Origin: Craspedostauros australis
Taxonomy: Eukaryota > Bacillariophyta > Bacillariophyceae > Mastogloiales > Achnanthaceae
Length of the DNA stretch: 64,000 nt
NCBI GenBank assembly: GCA_026770025.1
Contig: JAMXDE010000035.1
Location: 248,001-312,000, forward strand
Direction of reading: 5' to 3'
Both the position numbers and the translations under genes were made by a program. Shown here in pieces: positions 1-11,975 of this stretch; the first letter of the stretch is position 1; every line of letters starts with the position of its first letter. The notes below the pieces were generated by a model. That model saw only the letters and a list, made by a program, of their open reading frames with translations, was not told the DNA's origin and did no database searches.

Positions 1-2
1 AC

Positions 3-2630
3 AAGGGCGAACGAGAGCCACCCACTGAGAACCCGGCTGCTGCAGCAACAGCCGCGCCAACCGCATTGCCTACTGGGCCGCCGACAGGCTTGATTTCGGA
101 GATGCCCTCGATGACACCTGTCGCTCAGCCAACCGCGTCGCCGACCTCTCAGCCCACCCTCCTGCCAACATCAAAGCCAACAGCCGCTCCAGCCATCTTC
201 GATTCCACCATCGAAGTTTTTTGCAAGCCCGATGGAATCACCGCCCTCTCATCACAAGAGGTAAGCGCCAAGACCATCATCTGCGATGCGAACAAGCCAT
301 CCTGCCGCGAGGCTGTGACTGCCGTGAGGGAATCTGAGCAGCTGCAGAACTTCTTTGGATGTGCAGGAGATCTCGGCGAAGGAGCTGCACGCAAGCTCTT
401 CAACAAGTACGCATCCGACGACGTGCTCGCGGGCCAATTGGTCCTGATCGCTGCCACCAACGCAATCCTCGTCACCGAACGTCCGGATGCGATGAAGGCA
501 GCTTGTGCGGCCATCGCGGCGATGCAATCGCCTGCCGTCGCGGACCCATGCTGCCAAGGATCGTCTGGATGCACCTCAGTCACTGGTTCCGCCTCCAACT
601 CCCCGCCATTCATGACCATCGCCATCACGGCATGCACCGGCGACAGCGCCTGCAAGGATATGGGCCCCAATCCCCTCATCCTCGGTTCCTCCTGCACTGG
701 CGCAAGTGCATGCGAGTTGATGAATGAGAACGAGGCCAATCCCTTCATCACTGGAGTCACCTTCGTTGGCGAGATGGCATGCACCACCCCTCAATCTTGC
801 GAGGGAGTGGGACACCGCTCCCATGGCGATGTCACCATCCAGACCGGCGCATGCATCGGATCAGACGCATGCAATTCTGCTGGACGCCGCGTCATGCAGA
901 AGGCCCCCATCCGCATCCGCAGCCACATCGACATCGGCCCAAATGCGTGCGTCGGCGCCAATGCCTGCAAGGATGCCCATTCCACTGTCAACCATGGTAC
1001 TGCTGGTAAGAGGGCAGGCAGCCTGACCATTGATGCTGGTGGTTGCGCTGCCGATGGGTCATGCGAGAAGATGGGCTTCAGTGACAGGATGAGAACCGAC
1101 ATCATCGTTCCTCCTGCTGGATGCGGCAGTGTCGAAGGCTGCAGGGGATGCATGACGAAGTACGAGTGCAGCCCTGATGAATTCTACTTCATCAGCGATA
1201 TCGACGGAGCCTGCCCAAAGGGAGGCAGCAGCTCCGGGGGCAATCCTACTGGTGACAAAGTGAATGAGTACTGTATTGGCATGGACACCTTGCCAACAGA
1301 CTGTCCGACTTTTTCTCCCACCCAGTTCCCCACACCTCTCGCATTAGCTCCAACATCGGTTCCCACATCGGCTCCCACATCAGCCCCAACATCAGCCCCA
1401 ACATTGGCTCCTACATCAGCTCCGACATCAGCTCCCACTTCGGCTCCAACATCATCCCCAACAGCTCCCACTTCAGCTCCAACATCGGCCCCAACATCAG
1501 CTCCCACTTCAGCTCCAACACCAGCTCCGACCAAACTGCCGTCTACAGGACCTTCACAAGAGCCTACAACAACAAGCAGCCCAACCTTGCCTCCAGCCTT
1601 TTTCACAGCCGGATGTCTCGAAACCCCAGGAGATACAACATCAACGTTCACAGCTATCAGCAATCCAGTCTTCTGCGATGGTGGTATGGACTCGTGCGCA
1701 CAATTTGTGGCCGCACTCGATGCACTACCTGACCAAGGGAAGATGATCAAGAGTATCTTTGGATGCAACGATGAAGATCCCCCACAGACTGTGACCACAG
1801 AGGTGGCGCAGAAGAGATTCGACAAGATCAAGAACGTCGCAAGCGTGACCGATGGACTATTGCAGATGGCGAATGAGGGCAAGAGGCTCTTCACTGGAAA
1901 ACCACCACTGGTGAGGGCGGCCTGTGATACTGATTGCTGCAACGGCAGTTCGTCGTGCACCATGCGCCCTGGTATTGGTGTCATGACGGTGAGCGAGGGG
2001 TCTTGCACTGGCAATTTTGCCTGCCACCAAGCATTCCCCGACACCATTGTACTTGAAAGTTGCACCGGAGGCCAATCCTGTCTCAATGTGGGTGCATTCG
2101 ATAAGACGCAGTCATTACCTGTCGTCGATGTTGGATTCAGGGTGATTGGACCAAGAGCTTGCCTTATCAACAACAGTTGCGCCTTCCTTGGGCAGAATGT
2201 CTTGGGCAACATTCGAGTGGAGGAGGGAGGATGTAACATACAAGGGGGATGCAACCGTCTTGGTAGTCGCTTCAACCAAGGCGATACTACATCACCAACC
2301 GTGGCAAACATCTTCATCGGGAAGAATGCGTGCCGAGGGGGCAACGCTTGCAGAGACGCGCATTCCTCCAGTTCTTCTTCAAAAACTGCAGGAGATTTGA
2401 TTATCGAAGAGGGCGCATGCGACGGTGTGTCTGCATGCCAAAGTCTTGCCGACAGTGAAGCTGCAGTCAATGACGTTCTGGTGAAAAAAGGAACCTGCAC
2501 GGGTTCAACCAATGATTGTTTTAAGTGTGCCCAGGCATCATTGTGTGGTGGAGATCTGACAAAGACGTACGTGATCGATGCGGCTGGGGATTGTCCTGGA
2601 CCAAATCAAGACGCATGCGAAGTCCTCTAA
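3..2630 (+). CDS. Secreted-type cysteine-rich protein with Pro-Thr-Ser-Ala linker (5' partial)
   Basis: The frame is open to the left window edge, so the true start lies outside. The visible part is Pro/Thr-rich at first. A cysteine-rich domain follows (about residues 45-395 counted from the TTG at 66), then a linker of repeated SAPT units (about 1340-1560), then a second cysteine-rich domain to the TAA at 2628-2630. Each domain opens with a helix-rich segment of the type FGCxxxxGEGAARKLF, then CCxGxxxC, then repeated G-x-C-x-G-x-x-x-C units about 25-40 residues apart, which suggests a disulfide-rich beta-solenoid (inference). It is a paralogue of the genes at 6953 and 28375, which have a signal peptide. 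Its role is unknown; a cell-wall or extracellular-matrix function would suit the architecture. A coding frame is near certain; the function is not assigned. Confidence 0.88.
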   Translation, partial: KGEREPPTENPAAAATAAPTALPTGPPTGLISEMPSMTPVAQPTASPTSQPTLLPTSKPTAAPAIFDSTIEVFCKPDGITALSSQEVSAKTIICDANKPSCREAVTAVRESEQLQNFFGCAGDLGEGAARKLFNKYASDDVLAGQLVLIAATNAILVTERPDAMKAACAAIAAMQSPAVADPCCQGSSGCTSVTGSASNSPPFMTIAITACTGDSACKDMGPNPLILGSSCTGASACELMNENEANPFITGVTFVGEMACTTPQSCEGVGHRSHGDVTIQTGACIGSDACNSAGRRVMQKAPIRIRSHIDIGPNACVGANACKDAHSTVNHGTAGKRAGSLTIDAGGCAADGSCEKMGFSDRMRTDIIVPPAGCGSVEGCRGCMTKYECSPDEFYFISDIDGACPKGGSSSGGNPTGDKVNEYCIGMDTLPTDCPTFSPTQFPTPLALAPTSVPTSAPTSAPTSAPTLAPTSAPTSAPTSAPTSSPTAPTSAPTSAPTSAPTSAPTPAPTKLPSTGPSQEPTTTSSPTLPPAFFTAGCLETPGDTTSTFTAISNPVFCDGGMDSCAQFVAALDALPDQGKMIKSIFGCNDEDPPQTVTTEVAQKRFDKIKNVASVTDGLLQMANEGKRLFTGKPPLVRAACDTDCCNGSSSCTMRPGIGVMTVSEGSCTGNFACHQAFPDTIVLESCTGGQSCLNVGAFDKTQSLPVVDVGFRVIGPRACLINNSCAFLGQNVLGNIRVEEGGCNIQGGCNRLGSRFNQGDTTSPTVANIFIGKNACRGGNACRDAHSSSSSSKTAGDLIIEEGACDGVSACQSLADSEAAVNDVLVKKGTCTGSTNDCFKCAQASLCGGDLTKTYVIDAAGDCPGPNQDACEVL

Positions 2631-2959
2631 CCACGATAACATCTACGGCCTACTCTACCGTGCTTGTGCCGTAATGGCTCGTAGTCCGACAGAACAGCCA
2701 ATACGATTTCGCGCAGGGCAAAAACACTCGCGTCTCGTCGGCAGGTACGAAGCCAGACAGACCTCTCGCAGCATCAAACAGGCCGCAACCAGACGCACCT
2801 CTTGCCCACAAACATGCCCCAATGTCGAAAGTGGAATGACGCCCACATTCGACACTTGTGCTCGCTGCGGGCGGCAGGGGACAGGTGTCGCGCAGAGATC
2901 GGGACAATGCGGATGATGCCATCATCAACGTGGATGGCGTGCGTTGAAGACGGCACCAG
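2631..2959. other. Intergenic spacer outside the duplicated block
   Basis: No coding frame, RNA gene or repeat is seen here. The segment separates the end of the first cysteine-rich gene from the left edge of the large duplication and has no counterpart near 24.4 kb. Confidence 0.5.
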
Positions 2960-4597
2960 AGCAGCAGGAGCAATAGCTGTAGCGGCAGAGCGGCAAACCA
3001 TCCACCTTCGCACGCAGAGCAATCCAAGCGCGATCGCAACAGCATCGTTCTAAACCTTTCCATTCTTTTCACTCGCACCATCATCTGTGTACCAGGCAGT
3101 AATGTGCAATACAACACTCCTAATCTACAGCCGTACCGCTACCACTACCACTACCAGCCACACGAAGACGCAGTCCGATCATGGGACGTCCCACAACGAG
3201 ATGAGCCCAACCGGCAAAGGTGACAGCATCGGTCATGTTGGCGGTGTCGCGCGCAGCAAACGTGACCTTTGCAAATACACACCTTGCAACTTGATTCGTT
3301 GTTCCTGCTGGTTCTGCAGCATCACCTTCAATGGCTTCATCATCGCCTTTCTGGGATGGTCCGCGGGACAGGCCGATATGGAATGATGCGGGACCGGCTG
3401 GGCGGTACTGGCCACTTGCTTTCTGCTGCTCTGGTGCATCATCGTGCCTTGTTCCAGTCGCAAGGCAAGTACTATCACCATCGCGATAAAGGCATTGGCA
3501 GGGATCAAACAGGATACAACAATCATAGCGACGACGACGATGACGATGGCGGAGACAGTGATGTCGACAGCGATGGCAACAGCTGTGCAGTCAATCCATT
3601 CTCCGCCAAGAAGGCATGGCCAGAATCATGCAACACCAAGATCCACTGCGCTGTGGCACACATTCTCATGTACTTTCTCGCTGTCTTCTCCGTCGGATGT
3701 CCTCCGGCATCTCTCATCTACCATCCGACACGGGTTACGATCCACTACATCCTTAGTCAGATTCCTCTTCCAGCTCGATGGGCGGCGGCGTGGGAGATCG
3801 CTACGTTGGGGAGACTGACCACACCAGTTTCCTGTTAGACACAGTCAGGGAATGGCACGCCAAGGCAAAGGAGGAGAAGCGCTCTAGCAGGTGTAGCACA
3901 AATCCGTACCGCGTGCCGCTGCCAGACGGGACAATGGCGACGTACGTGCCTGGTGCAAAAATGTGGCTTGATGAGGATCCCGGCAAGGACTCATAGGGAA
4001 GATGCACCCAATGGGGTTCCTCGGCGACGAAGAGCGACATCGTGTCCTTGACGAATATCGCGACGCAGGCAACATTGTCCCTATCGCTGCGAATGATGTA
4101 TGTTTCCAGGCAAATCAGGAAGGGCGAGATGATAACCAGCGATTGGGGTTGTATTTGTCTGCGGGCACTGCGGAGCTTCCAAGCAGAGGCTAGATCGCGA
4201 GTCGCCCGCGGATGCTCCAGCCGATCGATGGTGCATTATGGTGCACAGCAGCGATGCCACAGATGATGTTCAAGGACATGAAGGATATGCAATTGATCAA
4301 TGATTTGTATGGTGAAGGCACTTTCCATGCATCGCATCAATTCAAGCTCGAGGGATATGCAGCCGTGTCCATGGATGTCGATACAAAGGAAACGACCAAG
4401 TGGAGCCAACTCTCGATGATCAACGATACACCTGTTAATTCGCCAGTCAATTGCGGCTCTCGTGGACACAGGGATAGTCGAACGAATGAAGATGGGACAA
4501 GGTGGGTCAATGACATCCAACGTTCCAGATCACCAGGGATTGCATTGTGTGTCACACTCCCATTACCATTGTCAGCGCTCGTCTCTGGTACAAATAA

Positions 4598-5465
4598 TCA
4601 GAGCCATCCTTGTCGGTCGCATTCGTCATTGGGATCACACTTACAATCACTGGCTTCTGGGCGTTCGTCGCTGTGGGACGATTCAGCACTGTCTCGGACT
4701 TCTTGGATGGAGATACGCACATTCGCAACATGTGGTTGTTCGTCTCTATCTTCCAACTGGCACAACTAACGAGGGTCACCAATGCGTCATTATGGTGGAG
4801 TGTACACTTCGTCTGCCTCTCCCTCCTTGCTCGGGACGTGACATCGGTTGCAAGGCACTTTGAGGTGGCAAGTCGGTGGGGCAGGCACACACTTGATAGC
4901 TTCACTGTGAGGGCAGTCGAAAGCTGGACGCACGGATGCTTGATGGTCTTTCCATCAACGACATGGGTTGGTGTTGTCGTGAATAGCCGGCTTGTGTTCT
5001 GTTTGGGAATCTTGGGTCTGATCGTGGATGGTACGGACAATGCCACCCTGTTCAAGAGCAAGCTGACTTCGCAGCAATTGGAGGCGGCAATCTTCGTCAT
5101 CGTGGCGGTGTACGGCACAATCGGTGCGGCCGGCCTCTGCAAATGGAAATGCACGAATGCAAGACTGCCAGGATGGTTCAAAGCAGTTCCTTCATTCATT
5201 TTTGGGGATTGATGCCATTGATTGCGATGCGAAAGACGAGCAGCATGACAAAGAGGAGATATCCCAGCTGCCGTTGGAGGAGGACAACGAGGAGGACGAA
5301 GTGTATCCGTCAAGTGGAGGCAATCTGGCGGTACCCTGTGAGCAGATTTGGAAATCATTGATTCCAAGCTGCTTTGATCAAGTTAACAGTCCACATCACT
5401 GCAGCATTGTGAAGATTCGCGATTGGGTAAGAATCGAGTACTTCTGGAGACCTTGCCTTGTCTGA
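4598..5465 (+). CDS. Possible multi-span membrane protein exon(s), copy 1
   Basis: From just after a stop at 4595 a 205-codon frame runs to 5212. It contains four or five hydrophobic stretches separated by short charged loops, near 4625-4680, 4730-4830, 4940-5020 and 5090-5140. An acidic, coding-like stretch follows in another frame (about 5210-5465), so an intron or frameshift is implied. Coding-like pieces also lie upstream (about 3250-3480, 3778-3996, 4002-4190 and 4212-4440), including hydrophobic segments near 3290-3350 and 3390-3440. No ATG or splice pattern could be fixed. An antisense frame of 271 codons overlaps but is Thr/Lys/Asn-rich and looks like a shadow. This is a low-confidence gene; a multi-exon gene or a decayed gene are both possible. 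Confidence 0.3.
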
Positions 5466-6952
5466 TTGCGATGACAGGCTGCGTGTGAAGAGGGAATAGC
5501 ACAGAGTACATGTGCCTCGTACTTTGCTCTCGAACAACGCCAATGCTCCATAGCTCGGTCGCGCGCGACGTCATGGAGATGGAGCAAGAGAATAGTTCTA
5601 TTACTGCTGCCATCGACCGCTTGATCATTGCTTGCTCACTTGGAATAGCTCCACTCCGACAGTTGTTGTGCAGATGACAATCCGGAACACAATTCCACAT
5701 CCCAGGCATTCCGCGGTCGCAATCGCGGAATTCGAGCTGCTGCGTGATGATCTGCCGCGATGACTGAAAAACGGACCACCAATCCCATCGAAAGTGTAAA
5801 GACGATGGAGAATGCTCGTTGTTTGTCCAGAATGTCGTGAGTTCCTGCATTGCTTATCGAGTTTTCGCAAAGAGAGTCATTATTAACTCTATGATAGAAA
5901 ACTGATAACGTTTGGGAAATGTCATGTCGTTCGTGTGTTGGAAATTGTTTGTTCTTTCAGTCTCTGACTTTCTCGTGTGTCTCATCCGGAATGGTGAACA
6001 CGAACGATGCTTCAGTGACCTGCTTACGCACCAGCCGTAAGAAAGCACTTGGTGCGCACTGGTGGAAAAGAAATTTAGTCCTCACTTTATGTACCATACT
6101 GTACGAGCTTTTGCATCCGTTTGGTGAGAACCTCCACGGATGGCGAAATGGCGTTATCTGTTGACATCGATGAGTGCGGAGAGTGGGTCTTTTCGTTGGC
6201 CATTGACTTTTGTTGAGACTTGGGAATGAATGTCAACAATCGAGCGATCAGAGCAGCTCAAAAGGCACCGAAGTCAGTGAAAGTTGGCGAGGCGTTTCCT
6301 CTCAAGGCACGAGTTCCACACCACCGAGAGTCATTCTTGATGTGGACCAGTCACCACAACATCTCCCACCAGATCGGCAATCGTACTACTCCTCACCACG
6401 CAACGTCGCGCTGCAACACAGCACAACGCAGCACAACTCAACGTGTTGTGGTCCTCTGTGGTCATCTTTTCAATTTGCACAAGCGAAAACACAACTCACT
6501 TCGCCACATTAAATTGGAGAAGCGGAATGCCAACACACACTACAAGAATGAGTACAAGCAGAATGCACACTGCCCGTACCCTCCGAAACAACACCAGAGC
6601 TCTGCGATCGCAGGTCTGACTCTTCTCATAATCTCGGCAAGGCCACAAAACCAACCAACCAACTAAGCAACTGAGCAAGCCAACAAGGTATCAGGCGTGA
6701 CGGGAACGGATTGCATCACGATCGCGCTGCTGCACTTCTGTGCTATCCGCAATCATCCGCCAACAACAACACTACCACACTGCCACACTTGTGCAATAGA
6801 GTACATACTTCTCATCTCGTCTCCATCATTACACAGTCCTGCCATCCTCCACAATCGCAGCACAACAAAGCACAGCCCAAGTACAAGCACAAGACACGAC
6901 AATCAGAAGGAAAACACACGTACCGTACCACGAGTGCGAGGTCAACCCAACA
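5466..6952. other. Non-coding 5' flank of the second cysteine-rich gene
   Basis: No convincing gene is seen. Several short frames exist on both strands, but none has a recognisable domain. Because the block was duplicated recently, their conservation in copy 2 carries no weight. The last 200 bases are A/C-rich and lead directly to the ATG at 6953, so promoter and 5' UTR probably lie here. No TATA box could be singled out. Confidence 0.4.
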
Positions 6953-9900
6953 ATGATCAGCTTTCCCTCCAAGGCACCCATCGCGGTGACTATCTTCGTC
7001 CTCTTCGCCTCCTTTGCGACGACCGAAGCCAAACTGGGCGAAGGAAAGCGTGTCCAGGCCACGGATCAAACGGAGTCGTACGACACGATGCAAGGCACTC
7101 GTGCACTCAAGACGGCAGTCTTCGGCAATTCCAATCCCACTCCAGGCGGTGGTGGTGGAAAGACTTCAAAGACGACCATCCCGCCGATCGTCATCGCTAA
7201 GACACCCAAGACTGCCATCTTCAACCCGCCTCCTTTGCCCACGGCCATGCCGACCCAAATGCCCACACACATGCCTACCAGCGCTCCTACCCACACCGCG
7301 TCATCTTCACCGACCTCCCCGCCGACCTTCAACCCATCCGCCGCTCCGTTCGACTTCGATTCGTTGATCTTCGTCATGTGCAGACCAGACGGCGCCACCG
7401 TCCTCACTCCCGATGAAAGCCGCATCAAGCTCATCATGTGTGACGCCACCAAGGAATCATGCCGCACAGCCGTGACCGCCGTCAGGAGATCCGCCGACCT
7501 GCAAAACTACTTCGCATGTGCAGGCAACGTGGGAGAAGGAGCGGCACGCAAACTCTTCAACAGATTCGCCATGAACGCAGAGCTCGCTGACCAACTCACG
7601 CTGATGGCCGATATTGGAACAGCCCTCATCACAGAACGGCCAGATCAAATCAAGGAAGCGTGCAGGACGATCGGGATGACGCAGACACCACCCATCGCCG
7701 ATGCATGCTGCCAAGGAACATCAGGATGCACCTTGGCCGCTCCTCTCTCCCCTTCCTCTCCATCACAGCCATTCATTACCGTGGCTCTCACTGCATGCAC
7801 CGGCGACAACGCATGCAAGGACATGGGACCCAACCCCCTCATCCTTGAGTCTTCGTGCACTGGTGTGAGTGCTTGCGAGTCCATGAACCAGAACGATCCC
7901 GATCCCGTCATCACAGGAGTCACCTTCGTTGGTGAAGTAGCGTGCACCAGCTCACGTTCTTGCGAAGGAGTGGGATATCGCTCATACGGAGATGTGGTCG
8001 TCCAGAACGGCGCATGCTTAGGATCGAACGCGTGCAACTCTGCAGGCCGCCGCACAGCACAAGGACATTCCCCCATTCGCATCCAAAGTCACATCAACAT
8101 CGGATCGAATGCCTGTGTCGGTGGCAATGCCTGCAAGGATGCTCATTCGACCATCAACCGTGTCTTCGGAGGCAAGAACAGAGGAAGCCTGATAATCGGC
8201 GAGCGTGGGTGTGCTCGTCGCGGATCATGCGAAGAGCTGGGCTTCAGCAACACGATGAGGACGGATATTGTCGTACCTGCTGGTGGATGCTCGAGTGTCG
8301 ACAGCTGCGCTGGATGCATGACACAGTCAGAATGCAACTTCGATGCGGTGTATCTCATCTCGGATGCGGGTGGAGCGTGTCCAAAGAGAAGCGACGGCAG
8401 TCCAACGGGCGAGAGGGTGGATGAGTTCTGCGTGGGCAAAGCCACGCTTCCAACAGACTGTCCCACGTTCTCTCCAACTCCGTTCCCCACACCTCTTGCA
8501 TCATCCAATCCAAGCCAGGTTCCGTCAGAGGTCCCGTCTCAGGGTCCCAGCTCAATTCCTTCCGAGGATCCCTCTCAGGCTCCGTCAAGCCTCCCGTCTG
8601 CAATGCCTTCCAGTCTGCCATCGGATCTACCATCGGAATCACCTTCAGATATTCCATCTGAGATTCCATCCGATCTTCCGTCTGAGGTTCCGTCCGAAAT
8701 GCCGTCAGATCTACCATCAGGCTTGCCGTCTAGTGGACCATCAAGCCTCCCGTCTGAGATACCGTCAGACTTGCCGTCCGATCTGCCATCTGAGATGCCG
8801 TCGGACCTACCATCAAGTGTTCCGTCCGATCTACCATCAGATCTTCCTTCCGAGCTTCCGTCCGATCTACCATCAGATCTTCCGTCGAGTCAGCCTTCGG
8901 ATATGCCTTCCGAGCTGCCATCAGACATTCCGTCAGGATTACCGTCCGAGTTGCCGTCAGATCTGCCATCGGACATACCCTCGGATCTGCCGTCAGATCT
9001 CCCATCCGAGATACCGTCAGACCTACCATCAAGTGTTCCGTCCGATCTACCATCAAGTCTTCCTTCCGAGCTGCCATCCGATCTCCCATCAGATCTCCCA
9101 TCGAGCCAGCCTTCGGGTATGCCATCTGAGCTCCCATCATATGTACCGTCAGATCTACCATCAGACCTTCCGTCAGGATTGCCGTCGGATCTGCCGTCAG
9201 ATTTACCATCAAGCTTGCCTTCGGGCTTACCGTCAGATCTACCATCGGACCTTCCGTCAGATCTACCATCAAGTCTTCCTTCCGAGCTTCCGTCCGATCT
9301 ACCATCAGATCTTCCGTCGAGTCAGCCTTCGGATATGCCTTCCGAGCTGCCATCAGACATTCCGTCAGGATTACCGTCCGAGTCGCCGTCAGATCTGCCA
9401 TCGGACCTGCCTTCGGACTTACCGTCAGATCTACCATCGGACATACCCTCGGATCTGCCGTCAGATCTCCCATCCGAGATACCGTCAGCCCTACCATCAA
9501 GTGTTCCGTCCGATCTACCATCAAGTCTTCCTTCCGAGCTGCCATCCGATCTCCCATCAGATCTCCCATCGAGCCAGCCTTCGGGTATGCCATCTGAGCT
9601 CCCATCATATGTACCGTCAGATCTACCATCAGACCTTCCGTCAGGATTGCCGTCGGATCTGCCGTCAGATTTACCATCAAGCTTGCCTTCGGGCTTACCG
9701 TCAGATCTACCATCGGACCTTCCGTCAGATCTACCATCAAGTCTTCCTTCCGAGCTTCCGTCCGATCTACCATCAGATCTTCCGTCGAGTCAGCCTTCGG
9801 ATATGCCTTCCGAGCTGCCATCAGACATTCCGTCAGGATTACCGTCCGAGTCGCCGTCAGATCTGCCATCGGACCTGCCTTCGGACTTACCGTCAGATCT

Positions 9901-11975
9901 ACCATCGGACATACCCTCGGATCTGCCGTCAGATCTCCCATCCGAGATACCGTCAGCCCTACCATCAAGTGTTCCGTCCGATCTACCATCAAGTCTTCCT
10001 TCCGAGCTGCCATCCGATCTCCCATCAGATCTCCCATCGAGCCAGCCTTCGGGTATGCCATCTGAGCTCCCATCATATGTACCGTCAGATCTACCATCAG
10101 ACCTTCCGTCAGGATTGCCGTCGGATCTGCCGTCAGATTTACCATCAAGCTTGCCTTCGGGCTTACCGTCAGATCTACCATCGGACCTTCCGTCAGATCT
10201 GCCGTCTGATCTGCCATCTGAGATTCCGTCCGATCTACCATCAGATCTTCCGTCGAGTCAGCCTTCGGATATGCCTTCCGAGCTGCCATCAGACATTCCG
10301 TCAGGATTACCGTCCGAGTTGCCGTCAGATCTGCCATCGGACCTGCCTTCGGACTTACCGTCAGATCTACCATCGGACATACCCTCGGATCTGCCGTCAG
10401 ATCTCCCATCCGAGATACCGTCAGACCTACCATCAAGTGTTCCGTCCGATCTACCATCAAGTCTTCCTTCCGAGCTGCCATCCGATCTACCATCAGATCT
10501 CCCATCGAGCCAGCCTTCGGGTATGCCATCTGAGCTCCCATCATATGTACCGTCAGATCTACCATCAGACCTTCCGTCAGGATTGCCGTCGGATCTGCCG
10601 TCAGATTTACCATCAAGCTTGCCTTCGGGCTTACCGTCAGATCTACCATCGGACCTTCCGTCAGATCTACCATCAAGTCTTCCTTCCGAGCTTCCGTCCG
10701 AGCTGCCGTCCGATCTACCATCAGATCTCCCATCGAGTCAGCCTTCGGATATGCCTTCCGAGCTGCCATCAGACATTCCGTCAGGATTGCCGTCCGAGTT
10801 GCCGTCAAATCTGCCATCGGACCTGCCTTCGGACTTACCGTCCGATTTACCATCAGATCTTCCATCGAGTCAGCCTTCGGGTATGCCATCTGAGCTCCCA
10901 TCATATGTACCGTCAGATCTACCATCAGACCTTCCGTCAGGATTGCCGTCCGAGCTGCCGTCGGACCTGCCGTCAGACCTGCCTTCGGACTTACCGTCTG
11001 ATCTGCCGTCCGAGCTTCCGTCCGATTTACCATCAGATCTTCCATCGAGTCAACCTTCGGGTATGCCATCCGAGCTCCCATCAGATCTACCGTCAGGATT
11101 GCCGTCTGAAACGCCGTCTGAAACGCCGTCCGATCTGCCGTCAGACCTGCCTTCGGGCTTTCCGTCAGATCTACCATCAAGCTTGCCGTCGGATCTGCCC
11201 TCGGACCTGCCATCTGATCTACCATCAGATCTACCATCAGGTCTCCCATCTCGGATGCCGTCGGAAGTTCCATCAAATTTACCGTCAGACCAACCATCTG
11301 ATCTGCCCTCATCCTTGCCATCGGACTTACCGTCCAGTTTGCCATCATTCCTACCACCATGACGCCGTCAGGTCTGCCATCCGACTTTCCATCCATATCA
11401 CCGTCCGGCATTCCTTCTCAACTTCCATCTGATGCCCCATCTGGTCTACCGTCTGTATCCAGCATTCCGTCCGATATGCCATCATCAATGCCAACGCGGA
11501 TATTTATGTTGAAGGTCGGATGTCTTTCAACGCCCGGAGATGTCGATTCAACATTCAATGAAGTTCCAGGAATGGTCACTTGTGGCGCTTCTGAAGGTGT
11601 GTGTGCAGATTTTGTCGCTGAAGTTGAGGCCTTGGATCCCAAACAGAGTTTATTGATCAGGAGCATCATTGGGTGCAATGGTGCTTCACCTCCTGGAGCC
11701 AATACACCCGCTGTTGCTCAGTCTTTCTTCACAGGCGGCGTTTCCACCCATCAAGTCTTGACCCGGGCTCTATTCTCGGCTCTCGCCATAAACCGCTTGC
11801 TGTTCGCAGGCAGCGCAAGCGAGGTAAGGGCAACTTGCAATGGGAGATGCTGCGTCGGGATCAATTCTTGTGTCACCAATCCACCGAATAGTATTGTTTC
11901 GTGGGCGAAGGGGCATGCATTGGGGACAATGTTTGCCCAATCTCGCCCCCAAGGGCATTTTTCTCGGCGCGGTAA
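6953..11975 (+). CDS. Secreted cysteine-rich protein with giant PSxx repeat region; 3' end frameshifted
   Basis: The ATG at 6953 begins a clear signal peptide (hydrophobic core about residues 9-20, probable cleavage after TTEA). A Pro/Thr-rich stretch follows (about 85-125), then a cysteine-rich domain (about 130-500) like that of the first gene, then about 970 residues of four-residue PSxx units. The continuous frame stops at 11362. Compared with the copy at 28375, one T is missing near 11355, so the C-terminal cysteine domain continues in another frame from 11359. A second 1-nt deletion lies between about 11880 and 11910. Allowing for both, the frame ends at a TAA (11973-11975) homologous to the stop of the other copy. 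The gene may be a recent pseudogene, or the indels may be assembly errors in repetitive DNA. Location is presumably extracellular or wall-bound. Confidence 0.85.
8505..11497 (+). repeat. 12-bp coding minisatellite (PSxx) with about 468-bp higher-order units
   Basis: The array encodes PSDLPS, PSSLPS, PSELPS and PSSQPS units, each four-residue unit being 12 bp. A marker motif (CAGCCTTCGGATATG) recurs at 8891, 9323, 9791, 10259 and 10739, giving spacings of 432, 468, 468 and 480 bp, all multiples of 12. The units beginning at 9323 and 9791 appear identical along their whole length. Confidence 0.92.

Noticed and set aside
1184-2512. 442-codon minus-strand frame opposite the first cysteine-rich gene
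   Set aside because: It mirrors the SAPT repeats (GADVGADVG) and conserved cysteine codons of the plus-strand gene.
4552-5367. 271-codon minus-strand frame opposite the hydrophobic frame
   Set aside because: Composition rich in Thr, Lys, Asn and Arg, as expected from reading a membrane-protein frame backwards; no motif.
8730-11411. Long antisense frame (893 codons) and a 1029-codon alternate plus frame across the PSxx array
   Set aside because: A 12-bp repeat keeps all frames open together; both are shadows of the PSxx coding frame and have no domain.
8505-11497. CRISPR-like periodic repeats
   Set aside because: Repeats are 12-bp coding units without spacers, in a eukaryotic secreted-protein gene.
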